A stretch of DNA of 64,000 nt from the NCBI GenBank assembly GCA_945619025.1, contig CALZBJ010000007.1, positions 1 to 64,000 of the forward strand. Direction: 5' to 3'. The position numbers and the translations under genes are program-made. The DNA is from CALZBJ01 sp945619025 (lineage in GTDB: Bacteria > Pseudomonadota > Gammaproteobacteria > Cardiobacteriales > Wohlfahrtiimonadaceae). A model generated the notes under the pieces. The model ran no database searches, was not told where the DNA came from, and saw nothing but the letters and a program-made list of their open reading frames with translations. This document shows positions 54,224-63,387 of the stretch, in pieces (the first letter of the stretch is position 1; every line of letters begins with the position of its first letter).

Positions 54224-54802
54224 ATGCCCTTTACATTACCTAACTTACCTTATGCAATCGATGCACTTGAGCCACATATCTCTAAAGAAACTTTAGAATA
54301 TCATCACGGCAAGCATCACCAAAACTACGTGAACACATTAAACTCTTTAATCGTGGGCACTGAGTTTGAAACTATGTCACTTGAAGAGATCATCCTTAAA
54401 TCAAAAGGCGGTATCTTCAACAACGCAGCACAAGTTTGGAACCACACTTTCTACTGGGAATCACTTGCACCTCAAAAAGGTGGCGAGCCAACCGGTAAAA
54501 TCGCTGAAATGATCAACGCTAAATGGGGCGATTTCAAATCATTCCAAGCAGCATTCAACGAATGTGCAGCAACTACTTTCGGTTCAGGTTGGGCATGGCT
54601 TGTATTAAACAAAGCTGGCGAACTTGAGTTAATGTCTACCTCAAACGCAGGTTGCCCATTAACAGAAGGCGTAACCCCGCTTTTAACCTGTGACGTTTGG
54701 GAACACGCATACTACATCGACTTCCGTAACAGCCGTCCTAACTACTTAGCATCATACTGGGTGCTTGTAAACTGGGACAAAGTAAACGAGCGCGTAGCGT
54801 AA
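54224..54802 (+). CDS. sodB: Iron superoxide dismutase
   Basis: SodB converts superoxide to hydrogen peroxide and oxygen in the cytosol. Metal ligands are H27, H74, D157 and H161 (DVWEHAYY). Q70 before VWNHTF is the hallmark of the iron form. The 192 residues match E. coli SodB (193). An optimal ribosome-binding site (AAAGGAGA) and codon choice richer in preferred codons than its neighbours suggest high expression. In other gammaproteobacteria it is controlled through Fur and a small RNA; no Fur box is clear here. Confidence 0.96.
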   Translation: MPFTLPNLPYAIDALEPHISKETLEYHHGKHHQNYVNTLNSLIVGTEFETMSLEEIILKSKGGIFNNAAQVWNHTFYWESLAPQKGGEPTGKIAEMINAKWGDFKSFQAAFNECAATTFGSGWAWLVLNKAGELELMSTSNAGCPLTEGVTPLLTCDVWEHAYYIDFRNSRPNYLASYWVLVNWDKVNERVA

Positions 54803-54861
54803 GTTTAACGGTTCTCTATTTAGAGATGATTCAATAAGATTCTCTAAAGAGCGATATTGAT

Positions 54862-54911
54862 AAAGCCATCGGCGACTGCTTTAATTTAAAGCGTTACCGA
54901 TGGCTTTTTTA
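54862..54911. terminator. Terminator after sodB
   Basis: An 11-bp stem AAAGCCATCGG/CCGATGGCTTT (54862-54872 with 54897-54907) contains an inner stem GCTTTAA/TTAAAGC and ends in T. It lies between sodB and the converging AEC gene. Confidence 0.88.
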
Positions 54912-54953
54912 TTGCCCTGATTTTCTCAATTATTTTTATGTTTAACTACGCAA

Positions 54954-55895
54954 TTACCAGGCCATCAAGTCACTCGCGAGATAGACCATAAGCGGAATGG
55001 TGATGAGCGATAAAATCACCGACACAATCGTCATCGCCGTACCAAAATTGACATCGGCATCATAGCGCTGGAAAAGCACCGAAGCGAGCGTTAAAGTGGG
55101 CATCGTCGCTTGAATGATAATCACCTTTGCTACAAGTGAATCGATCGGAAGCATCAGTAAAATACCGAGCACGCCAAGCGGAAAAATAATAATCTTAAAA
55201 ATAATCCCAAAACTTAAGCGCCCAAATTTAAGAGTGCGGAGTTTATGCCAAAGATCAGGCACTAAAAGCCCGATATAGATCATCCCCAAAGGACTTGCGA
55301 TCGCCGCGAGCGTTTTGGTTAATTGCTTTAAAAAGTCCGACGCTTCAAATTGTAATAATCCAAGCGTCATCCCGGTCACTATCGCCATCATCGGGATATT
55401 AATCATCGCGCGGAGGGATTTTAACGAAAAGGTCTGTCCTGATTGAAGCAGAAAGACCGCCACGGTCCACATCACAAAATCGAGCCCCGCATCAAAAACA
55501 GCGGCTAATAGTGCTCCTTTCGCGCCAAGTAAAATCGCACAGAGCGGAATCCCGATAAAGGCCGTATTCCCAAGCGTTGCAGTAATGGCTATCTCATTCG
55601 CTGCCGCTTTTGGTACACCGCGCAATCTCGCAATCGAGCGAGCAATCACAATCCCAGTAATATTGAGCGCAACCGATAAGCCAAAGGTTAAAAACACCAG
55701 CGTTAATAGATCCGAATCGAGCTCAAAATTAAAGATACTCGCCAAAATAATCGAAGGTAGCCCGATATTGACAATCAGCGTAATCAGCATGCGCTGCACG
55801 TCCGGTGTGAATGCATAATTGCGGCGCAAAAGCGTCCCAATCAAAACCATCGCCCCCATGATTGACACGGAAGAAAGTGTTGTAAGAAAAATCAT
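54954..55895 (-). CDS. AEC family (auxin efflux carrier-type) transporter
   Basis: This 313-residue membrane protein has about ten segments and typical AEC features (GTLLRRNYAFTPD, then LIVNIGLPSIILASIF in the first repeat; EIAITATLGNTAFIGIPL around the broken helix). Bacterial relatives such as MleP or MdcF carry malate or malonate. Substrate is unknown here. A 10-bp perfect inverted repeat lies about 40 bases upstream and may be its operator. Confidence 0.85.
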   Translation of the reverse strand: MIFLTTLSSVSIMGAMVLIGTLLRRNYAFTPDVQRMLITLIVNIGLPSIILASIFNFELDSDLLTLVFLTFGLSVALNITGIVIARSIARLRGVPKAAANEIAITATLGNTAFIGIPLCAILLGAKGALLAAVFDAGLDFVMWTVAVFLLQSGQTFSLKSLRAMINIPMMAIVTGMTLGLLQFEASDFLKQLTKTLAAIASPLGMIYIGLLVPDLWHKLRTLKFGRLSFGIIFKIIIFPLGVLGILLMLPIDSLVAKVIIIQATMPTLTLASVLFQRYDADVNFGTAMTIVSVILSLITIPLMVYLASDLMAW

Positions 55896-55933
55896 TTTAT
55901 CTATTCTGCCAAATACGCTATCTATCTAATTTA

Positions 55934-55960
55934 TATCGATTATGCGCTTAATAATCGATA
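55934..55960. promoter_or_regulatory. Large inverted repeat upstream of AEC gene
   Basis: TATCGATTAT (55934-55943) and ATAATCGATA (55951-55960) form a perfect 10-bp inverted repeat with a seven-base spacer, 39 bases before the AEC start codon. No T run follows, so an operator is more likely than a terminator. Confidence 0.5.
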
Positions 55961-56222
55961 CCATTTTCGCTAAACGCCCGATTTTATCGCGCTTCTTAAC
56001 GTTCCTTAATATATATTCTGTTACACTTAAGGGAATGAATACCTTAGTGCTCACTTTAAGCCATTTGCTCAGAGTTTGCATAGGGTTTGAGAAAAAAATA
56101 CTATTTTACGTTATCTTCCGCCCACTTGATTATATTTTAGGCAGATTTTTTATATTATATCGTTAAAATATGTAAACAATTCATACACGATTTTATGGAT
56201 TGCTACAAAAAGGAATTTAACT
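55961..56222. other. AT-rich intergenic region
   Basis: No supported gene. A hydrophobic 74-codon frame (55942-56166) lacks a ribosome-binding site and overlaps the AEC operator repeat. A shorter dyad CACTTAAGG/CCTTAGTG lies near 56024-56048. Confidence 0.4.
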
Positions 56223-56798
56223 ATGAAGATTGATGCTTACCCGCTAAAGTTCAAGGCTGACCGACATCACCGATTGATTATTATCTTCATTTCGGTGGGA
56301 TTATTAGCCTTTATGCCAATCTTCACAATTGTCGATTTCTTCTATCCAGGCTCTGAACTTGAATCCTACTGGTTCATCTTCTTTGCCACCGTGATCTGCA
56401 TCTCCCCCTTCTTTTTGATCGCGATGATCTTTTACGGCCTCACGTTTGTCAGCGGAAAATCGGTTTATATCGTCCATAAAGACTGTTTTTGCGTCAAAAA
56501 TTCACGAAATGAGGCATATAATCGATGTTATCCCTTTGAATCTTTTGGATTTACCGACCGTTCAACGCGTTCCAAATTGTCGCTCTGTTTTCAGCTTCAG
56601 CTTCCCATTTTCGATGCCTATCTTGAAGTGAGCCGTCTTAATAAACCGGAGATGAAAGAGACGCTCCATGTACAACTGAGCCAGCATAAATATAAGATCT
56701 TTAGCAAGGCGCTAAGCGCGACATACGAGAGTTACGTGAAAGAGAATGAAAATCACAGCGAGATTTTAGAAGCGCTCCTAAAAGTCAAAGCCTGCTAG
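56223..56798 (+). CDS. Unknown membrane protein with two segments and a cytosolic domain
   Basis: This 191-residue protein has two hydrophobic helices (about 20-40 and 50-75) and a C-terminal soluble domain of about 110 residues. The layout recalls bacterial two-segment PH-domain proteins, but no signature is present. AAAGGAA precedes the ATG by seven bases. It leads a run of five small plus-strand genes that I cannot place in known families except for NlpE. Confidence 0.55.
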   Translation: MKIDAYPLKFKADRHHRLIIIFISVGLLAFMPIFTIVDFFYPGSELESYWFIFFATVICISPFFLIAMIFYGLTFVSGKSVYIVHKDCFCVKNSRNEAYNRCYPFESFGFTDRSTRSKLSLCFQLQLPIFDAYLEVSRLNKPEMKETLHVQLSQHKYKIFSKALSATYESYVKENENHSEILEALLKVKAC

Positions 56799-56874
56799 CC
56801 GTTCACAAGCTCCGCAATGTAGCTTATAATGATGGGCTTCTCTTCCCTAATTTACTTTGAAACGAGCCGATTTT

Positions 56875-57399
56875 ATGCGCAATCAACGAAATCTTATTGT
56901 GAGCTTTTTCCTTCTATTAATCATCGCTGTCGGAGTGATGGCCTATAAAATGGTCCAGCCCATTGAGGAAAAGGTCGTCACCTCTCGCCAAGGCGCGGTA
57001 ACGATGATGCTCGATAGCTCATTCAACGATATCTATTCCGCCAAACGCGCGCCGGAAGGAACGCTCTTGCTTGAGCAATCGTCAAAGCATGGGATCACCG
57101 TGTTAATCAGTAGCGCAATTTTACCAAAATCCGATCGAGCAAAGACTTTAATCGATCATCAAAAAGAGATTGAAGAAGAGCTCGGAAGTCGTGGAATTTT
57201 ACGCTCCATTGAACTCCGTGAGGATCATCTTCACTATGTGATGCAGGCCGATGCCGATAAAATTTCCACCTGCGATCTTTATCTTGATGATGGGAAAATG
57301 GTAGTTCTCTCGGTGGTCAGCCGTGAAAACAAGGATCAATCTGAATTAATCAATGCGATTATGAGCTCAGCGCGGTATAATTTTAGTCTTATTCGTTAA
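56875..57399 (+). CDS. Unknown membrane-anchored protein
   Basis: This 174-residue protein has one N-terminal segment (about 8-25) and a soluble, probably periplasmic domain (about 35-170) with no recognised motif. Starting at ATG 56875 is preferred over an in-frame TTG at 56857; ribosome-binding sites are poor for both. It ends 24 bases before the NlpE-like gene. Confidence 0.5.
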   Translation: MRNQRNLIVSFFLLLIIAVGVMAYKMVQPIEEKVVTSRQGAVTMMLDSSFNDIYSAKRAPEGTLLLEQSSKHGITVLISSAILPKSDRAKTLIDHQKEIEEELGSRGILRSIELREDHLHYVMQADADKISTCDLYLDDGKMVVLSVVSRENKDQSELINAIMSSARYNFSLIR

Positions 57400-57423
57400 T
57401 TAATCGGACTTTTGGACTTTCCC

Positions 57424-57897
57424 ATGGCGCGTCTTTTTCTTATTATCTTTCTTGGCACTCTGCTGGCGATGGCTTTTTGGCCATCCGAAACATCGTCGTC
57501 GCGCCCTCATGTAGAGATTGTTAAAAGTGATGCGCCGGTTGATACCTCTCACGCGCCAAAATTTGATCGTGAGTTTCAACCGCAAGCGGCGCTCCTTGAT
57601 TATCCCGGCACTTATCGAGCTTATCTGCCCTGCGCCAATTGCGAGGCCACCGAAATTACCCTTACGCTTCGCCCTGATCGCACCTTTAGCCGCACCATTA
57701 TTCAAGTGGGGCTTCCCGATGGTACTTACGGCGATGAGGGAGATTTTAGCTGGGATGAAACCGGCACGCGCATTATTCTCAACGTCGATGCGAACACCAA
57801 ATATCTCTACCATAACGATAAACTCTATCAACTCGGCCCCGATGGCACTCAATGCATGAGTATTCAAGGAAAAGATTTCGTCTACGAGCGCATTTAA
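57424..57897 (+). CDS. NlpE N-terminal domain-like protein, non-lipidated
   Basis: The 157-residue product carries the NlpE N-terminal signature GTYRAYLPCANCEATEITLT (the CxxC of copper-related NlpE), the beta repeat GDFSWDETGTRIILN and LYQLGPDGTQC. NlpE is an outer-membrane lipoprotein that signals envelope stress and copper to CpxA. Here the leader (ARLFLIIFLGTLLAMAFWP) has no lipobox cysteine, so the protein is a secreted or inner-membrane-anchored variant. It is half the E. coli length, lacking the C-terminal domain. ATG 57424 lacks a strong ribosome-binding site. Confidence 0.68.
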   Translation: MARLFLIIFLGTLLAMAFWPSETSSSRPHVEIVKSDAPVDTSHAPKFDREFQPQAALLDYPGTYRAYLPCANCEATEITLTLRPDRTFSRTIIQVGLPDGTYGDEGDFSWDETGTRIILNVDANTKYLYHNDKLYQLGPDGTQCMSIQGKDFVYERI

Positions 57898-58055
57898 AGT
57901 AGCTAGCCATAGCGAACGTTTTAATCTGCACCTTACCCCACTAATTATCTTGCAAGTTATTGATTTTACTCAGACAATCAATTTCACAATGCCTTGATTT
58001 CATGGTATTAATTAAAGATCACGTTCTTTAATTTTGTCTTGGGAGTCTTATCGCT

Positions 58056-58967
58056 TTGCCGACACGTCAATTCAGTATTACGCTTCTCAATCATGCCGAT
58101 CACGATGCCAAATACCTTGGGCAGCGCCACTGTTTGCGTCTCAATTATGATGATACCGTGCTGCAAGAAGCCCAAAAAAATGAACGTGTTACCCTCTCGC
58201 TTGATCTTCCTGAACGCTCTTTTACCGAGCGCATGCTCCCGCTCTTTGAAGTATTATATGCCGCGCACACCTCCTCGCTCCCACTCTCGCCTAAACGCCT
58301 CTTACATCCTGCCCACGATGCGATGCTTCTAAATGCCTATTATGAACTTCTTGAGCACGATCCAAAGCGTTTTTTAAAACTGCTTGGCGATGTACTGATT
58401 AAAGCGATCTTAATGCCGGAGATGACGCCCAAACAGCAAACTAATTGGCAAGAGCCCTTCTTGATGATCTATGAGCTCACCAATATTCGCCTCTATCGCA
58501 AACAGATCTACATTGAAGCGAACGGTCTCTTTATAACCCGTGAAACAGACTCGCTTGACTCCTTTATCTTAAAAAAGAGTGTGCTTGATTATGCGGCGCT
58601 GCAAGCAAAACTGATTACCGCCTTCACAGAGCGCAATCCGGAACTTAATTTGCGCAATCTTCCGATCTTATCGGTTTCAGATGGTATTGTGGTGCTGCAA
58701 AATGCATTTTGGAGCTATCAAAAGAGCAATAATGGCATTCGTTTTACCCGCCAACATGATGGGTTAACGGTGTTAGTCGATCGCTATTTTACCTTTCCGC
58801 ACTGTTTTACCCTCAATCGGCTCTTTGATTATTACTACTCGCAGATGCTCAATATTTCGCGCAGATCACTCCTTCGCGTCCTCAATGAACTTATTTTAGA
58901 TCAATCAATTCGCTATTTAGGCTACGGAATGTACCAAGCGATGGGAAAAGCTTTACCCAAACCATAG
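58056..58967 (+). CDS. Unknown cytosolic protein, TTG start
   Basis: This 303-residue protein has no signal or membrane segment. The TTG start is supported by GGGAG about 11 bases upstream and by lack of another start before residue 59. The fold looks mixed alpha/beta with a C-terminal helical region (FTLNRLFDYYYSQMLNIS). I recognise no family. It is probably lineage-specific. Confidence 0.55.
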   Translation: MPTRQFSITLLNHADHDAKYLGQRHCLRLNYDDTVLQEAQKNERVTLSLDLPERSFTERMLPLFEVLYAAHTSSLPLSPKRLLHPAHDAMLLNAYYELLEHDPKRFLKLLGDVLIKAILMPEMTPKQQTNWQEPFLMIYELTNIRLYRKQIYIEANGLFITRETDSLDSFILKKSVLDYAALQAKLITAFTERNPELNLRNLPILSVSDGIVVLQNAFWSYQKSNNGIRFTRQHDGLTVLVDRYFTFPHCFTLNRLFDYYYSQMLNISRRSLLRVLNELILDQSIRYLGYGMYQAMGKALPKP

Positions 58968-59044
58968 ACACATCGGCTCATCTTGTTATAATCAAATGAT
59001 ATCTATTTATATAAATCATTATCTAAAAAGGTAAATAAATTATT

Positions 59045-59431
59045 ATGTCAGACAAATTAGCCCCCTTTCGTGATCACGAAGCGATTACTCACACGATGCT
59101 GGAATATCTATTTTATGATGAAAGCATTGATGATATCGGCGAGACCCCGAATGATGTTGGGTATACGCTCGCAGATATTACCTCTGTGACCGAGGCGCTC
59201 GATGCCTATATCGATGCGCTAGGTGAAGCCGATGAGAATGAAGGAAAAATCCGTACAGCCATTGAAGTTGCAGTGCTTGCGCTCAATGATGTAAACGAAA
59301 GCTGTGGATATGCCTTAATTGAAACGATCGAGCGTGAAAATATCGTCGAGTTTATGACGGACGCTGCCGTTGCTGCCGGTCTTGCCATCGAAGAAGGTGA
59401 AGATATCACCGAAGATTTCCGCGAGTGGTAG
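59045..59431 (+). CDS. Small acidic protein of unknown function
   Basis: This 128-residue, strongly acidic, mainly helical protein ends in DITEDFREW. No family is recognised. Its acidity and size would suit a nucleic-acid mimic or an immunity-type protein, but no toxin gene is adjacent, so this is only a possibility. A short ribosome-binding site (AAAGGTAA) lies upstream. A weak hairpin (59444-59480) follows. Confidence 0.5.
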   Translation: MSDKLAPFRDHEAITHTMLEYLFYDESIDDIGETPNDVGYTLADITSVTEALDAYIDALGEADENEGKIRTAIEVAVLALNDVNESCGYALIETIERENIVEFMTDAAVAAGLAIEEGEDITEDFREW

Positions 59432-59569
59432 AACGCTTACAATAAGACATCACAATAAGGACATCATTTATTGGTGTCTTTTAATTCAAAGCTCTATTGA
59501 TCTATTGACTTAAAAACAGATAATAGGGCTTTTTCTTTGCCTAAAATCCAAATAGAATCTAAGCGATAA

Positions 59570-59630
59570 AAAGCCTAGGAGCACACGAGTCCAGATGAAT
59601 CCATTCTCGCCACTTCTAGGCTTTCTTTAT
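59570..59630. terminator. Probable terminator between small acidic gene and pyc
   Basis: A 9-bp stem AAAGCCTAG/CTAGGCTTT (59570-59578 with 59616-59624) with a long loop lies between the converging genes. The T run is short and interrupted. Confidence 0.5.
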
Positions 59631-59678
59631 GGGTCACGATCAATAATTAATGATCGATGACCTTAAGTGATAATTACC

Positions 59679-62600
59679 TTACTCAATAATTAAGAGCAGA
59701 TCTTGAGATTCCACCGCATCACCGGATGCCACAGAAACCTCTTTGACAATCCCGCCAATCTCGGTGCGGAGCGTTGTTTCCATCTTCATCGCTTCAAGAG
59801 TAATGACTGCATCGCCCTCTTTGACGATATCGCCGACTTCAACGTGGATCTTACCGACAACCCCTGGCATCATCGCCGCGATTTGACGTTTATTGCCTGC
59901 TTCCGCTTTCGGACGTTTCTTCTCTTGCGATTGAAGCCCCGCTTTCGGAACACTAATCACACGAGTTTCACCGTTTAATTCAAAGAAGACTGAACAATTT
60001 CCACCGCGGTCAGGACTTGAGATCGCCATCAATTTCACTAAGATATCTTTCCCGTGCTCAAGCTCAATACTCACATATTGATCTTTCTCTAACCCGTAGA
60101 AATAGGGTTTTGTCGGAATCGTCGATACCTCGCCAAACTCTTTTTGGAATTTGATGAAATCTTTAAATACTGCAGGATACATCAAGTAAGAGGCTAAATA
60201 GTTATCATCAATCTCGATCTCAAGCTCAGCGCTTAACTCCTCACGGACCTTTTCAAGATCTACTGGTGGCAAATGCGCGCCCGGACGGCCGTGAATCGGC
60301 TCTTCACCTTGCAATACTTTAGCGGTGATATCCTCTGGAAATCCACCCATGGGAATACCGAGCTCCCCTTTTAAAAGACCGACCACCGATTGCGGGAACG
60401 CGATCTCTTTATCAGGATTTAAGACATCCTCTTTCGAGATCTCTTGGGTCACCATCATTAGCGCCATATCGCCAACCACCTTCGAGCTTGGCGTTACTTT
60501 TACGATATCGCCAAGCAATTGGTTTACATCCGCATAAGCCGATGCAATATCGCTCCAACGTGCTTCTAAGCCCATACTGCGGGCTTGTTCACGAAGGTTG
60601 GTATATTGCCCACCGGGCATTTCGTGACGATAAACGTCCGACGTTCCCGCCTTCATATCCGATGAGAATGGCGCATAGAGCGAACGCACCCCTTCAAAAT
60701 AGGTGGAGATTTTATTAACGGAATCGAGCGAAATCGAAGACTCTTTTTCAGTGCCTTTCAGCGCATTAATAATCGATCCCATCGACGGTTGGCTTGTTAA
60801 CCCTGAAAGGCTGTCAACCGCAGTATCTACCGCATCAACACCTGCTTCAATCGCCGCTAAAATGCTCGCTGATGCAATGCCTGAGGTGTCGTGAGTATGG
60901 AAATGAATTGGTAAACCCACCTCCTCTTTAAGCGCTTTAACCAGTGCCGATGCTGCGCGAGGACGACAAATCCCGGCCATATCTTTAATACCAATAATGT
61001 GAGCGCCCGCTTTTTCAAGTTTTTTCGCAAGATCCACATAATATTGGAGCTGATATTTCGGACGTGATGCATCAAAAAGATCAGCCGTATAACAGATCGT
61101 CCCTTCACAGAGTTTACCCGCTTCAATTACCGAATCCATTGATACGCGCATATTCTCAACGATATTAAGTGAGTCAAATACGCGGAATAGATCGATACCA
61201 TTCTCGGCCGCTTGTTTCACAAAATGCTGAATCACGTTATCGGGATAGCTTGTGTATCCAACGCCATTTACTCCACGTAGGAGCATTTGGAACAGAGTAT
61301 TGGGCATCATTTGACGCAATTTTTGCAGACGATCCCATGGATCTTCATTTAAAAAGCGCATTGATACGTCAAACGTCGCACCGCCCCAGCACTCAACGGA
61401 AAAGAGCGATGGCATCAATTTTTCATAATAAGGCGCGATTTCCCACAGGTCATTGGAGCGCATACGGGTTGCAAAGAGTGACTGATGCGCATCACGCATG
61501 GAGGTATCGGTAATAAGCACCTCTTTTTGATCGAGCATCCATTTTGAAAAGCCATCCGCGCCAAGCTCAATTAAACGCTCGCGCGATCCCTTCACCTCTT
61601 CATTCACAATGATCTGTTTTGGGGTCGGTGCCGGTAAAATTGGTTTAATAAAATGTTTGGGAATCTCACGGCCCTCAAGCTCGGGATTCCCGTTAACCGC
61701 CACTTCCCCAAGGAAATTGAGCATTTTGCTTGCGCGGTCACGATTGACCCTAAAGTCAAATAACTCAGGCGTTTCATCAATAAATTTCGTGGTGTATTCC
61801 CCGTGAAGGAATTTCGGGTGATTGATCACATTCTCAACAAAGAGTAGATTCGTTGAAACCCCACGGATTCTAAATTCGCGAAGTGCACGATCCATACGAT
61901 GAATCGACTCTTCCACCGTGCTGCCCCATGTGGTCACTTTTACTAAAAGCGAGTCATAATATGGCGAGATCACCGCGCCCGAATAGGCCGTACCCCCGTC
62001 GAGACGAATCCCGAAACCTGCAGGCGAACGGTAGGCAATAATTGTTCCATTATCGGGAACAAAGTTATTTTGCGGATCTTCCGTTGTGACGCGGCATTGA
62101 AGCGCAAAGCCTGAGAGCTTAATCTCCTCTTGCTTTGGCACATCCATGGAGTCGGTGCCAATTTCCGCCCCTTGCGCCACTTGAATTTGCGCTTTTACAA
62201 TATCAATTCCGGTTACTTGTTCGGTCACCGTATGCTCAACCTGAATGCGCGGATTCACCTCAATAAAGTAGAATTTATTGGTCTCTGAATCGAGGAGGAA
62301 CTCAACGGTTCCCGCATTGGTATAGTTCGCTTTTTTACCGAGCTGAATTGCACTTTGGCAGAGCGCTTCACGGGTTTCATCAGATAAATACGGCGCTGGC
62401 GCACGCTCAACCACCTTTTGGTGACGACGCTGTACCGAGCAGTCCCGCTCAAATAGATGAACAATGTTGCCGTGTAAGTCGCCAAGGAGCTGAACTTCAA
62501 CGTGACGAGCATGAACGATCATCTTCTCAAAGTAGACCTCATCGCTCCCAAACGCCGCAAGGGATTCTCGACGTGCCTCTTCAACGCACGTTTCAAGCTC

Positions 62601-63155
62601 AGCATCACTAAAGATCGCTCGCATACCGCGTCCGCCGCCACCCCAGCTTGCTTTAAGCATCACAGGATAGCCGATCTCGTTTGCAATCTTACGAATCTCA
62701 TCCATCTCATAAGGCAGCGAGCTTGAAGCGGGAATCACCGGAACGTCAGCTGAAATCGCCAAATTACGCGCCGCAATTTTATTGCCTAAACTCTCTAAAA
62801 CCTGAATGGATGGCCCGATAAAGACAATGTCATTATCCAAACACGCCTGAGCGAGCTTTGGATTTTCTGCCAAGAAACCGTACCCGGGATGGATCGCATC
62901 CGCGCCGGTCTCTTTTGCGATACGGATAATATCATCGATGTCGAGATACGCTTCAAGCGGACGTTTGCCTTTTCCTACGATATAGCTCTCATCTGCTCTG
63001 AAACGATGGGTCGAACGCTTGTCTTGCTCCGCATAGATCGCCACGGTTTTGATCTCCATCTCTGACGCAGCGCGTAAGATACGAAGAGCGATCTCCGAAC
63101 GGTTGGCAACTAACAGCTTCTTAATTTTTCTGACATCGTAAGCATCTGGTGACAT
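59679..63155 (-). CDS. pyc: Pyruvate carboxylase, single-chain
   Basis: This 1158-residue biotin enzyme makes oxaloacetate from pyruvate and bicarbonate. In order: biotin carboxylase (about 12-465, with SWGGGGRGMRAIF and FIEVNPRIQVEHTVTE), a carboxyltransferase barrel (about 540-820, with TDTSMRDAHQS and GIKDMAGICRP), an allosteric/PC-domain and a biotinyl domain whose EAMKMETT carries the biotin lysine K1124. The length fits the alpha4 single-chain type (about 1150). GGAGGAAAC lies about ten bases before the ATG. Many gammaproteobacteria use PEP carboxylase or a two-subunit enzyme instead. Confidence 0.96.
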   Translation of the reverse strand: MSPDAYDVRKIKKLLVANRSEIALRILRAASEMEIKTVAIYAEQDKRSTHRFRADESYIVGKGKRPLEAYLDIDDIIRIAKETGADAIHPGYGFLAENPKLAQACLDNDIVFIGPSIQVLESLGNKIAARNLAISADVPVIPASSSLPYEMDEIRKIANEIGYPVMLKASWGGGGRGMRAIFSDAELETCVEEARRESLAAFGSDEVYFEKMIVHARHVEVQLLGDLHGNIVHLFERDCSVQRRHQKVVERAPAPYLSDETREALCQSAIQLGKKANYTNAGTVEFLLDSETNKFYFIEVNPRIQVEHTVTEQVTGIDIVKAQIQVAQGAEIGTDSMDVPKQEEIKLSGFALQCRVTTEDPQNNFVPDNGTIIAYRSPAGFGIRLDGGTAYSGAVISPYYDSLLVKVTTWGSTVEESIHRMDRALREFRIRGVSTNLLFVENVINHPKFLHGEYTTKFIDETPELFDFRVNRDRASKMLNFLGEVAVNGNPELEGREIPKHFIKPILPAPTPKQIIVNEEVKGSRERLIELGADGFSKWMLDQKEVLITDTSMRDAHQSLFATRMRSNDLWEIAPYYEKLMPSLFSVECWGGATFDVSMRFLNEDPWDRLQKLRQMMPNTLFQMLLRGVNGVGYTSYPDNVIQHFVKQAAENGIDLFRVFDSLNIVENMRVSMDSVIEAGKLCEGTICYTADLFDASRPKYQLQYYVDLAKKLEKAGAHIIGIKDMAGICRPRAASALVKALKEEVGLPIHFHTHDTSGIASASILAAIEAGVDAVDTAVDSLSGLTSQPSMGSIINALKGTEKESSISLDSVNKISTYFEGVRSLYAPFSSDMKAGTSDVYRHEMPGGQYTNLREQARSMGLEARWSDIASAYADVNQLLGDIVKVTPSSKVVGDMALMMVTQEISKEDVLNPDKEIAFPQSVVGLLKGELGIPMGGFPEDITAKVLQGEEPIHGRPGAHLPPVDLEKVREELSAELEIEIDDNYLASYLMYPAVFKDFIKFQKEFGEVSTIPTKPYFYGLEKDQYVSIELEHGKDILVKLMAISSPDRGGNCSVFFELNGETRVISVPKAGLQSQEKKRPKAEAGNKRQIAAMMPGVVGKIHVEVGDIVKEGDAVITLEAMKMETTLRTEIGGIVKEVSVASGDAVESQDLLLIIE

Positions 63156-63387
63156 TTGTAATGTTTCCTCCGGATATGATTATTTATTTCTTATAATTTA
63201 TTTATGTTTTTATTGAGTTCAACTATGAACTTCTTTTATATATAGCAGTCAGCCCCCCAAATGTCACCACTTAATCACCCTATTTGCCTATAAATCAGCT
63301 AAAATGAAGGGATAATCAAAGCAAAACGATGACCTTTGAATAAAGACTACACAATTACTACACGACGATTCTACTACTAATACGCCT
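63156..63387. other. Divergent intergenic region between pyc and yafD
   Basis: 232 AT-rich bases with the pyc ribosome-binding site at its left edge. No recognised operator. The yafD start lacks a clear ribosome-binding site. Confidence 0.4.

Noticed and set aside
55942..56166. Hydrophobic 74-codon plus-strand frame
   Set aside because: No ribosome-binding site, and its start overlaps the inverted repeat before the AEC gene; hydrophobicity is expected from AT-rich DNA.
59444..59482. Hairpin AAGACATC/GGTGTCTT as a terminator for the small acidic gene
   Set aside because: Long loop, one G-T pair and a short T run; too weak to list as a feature.
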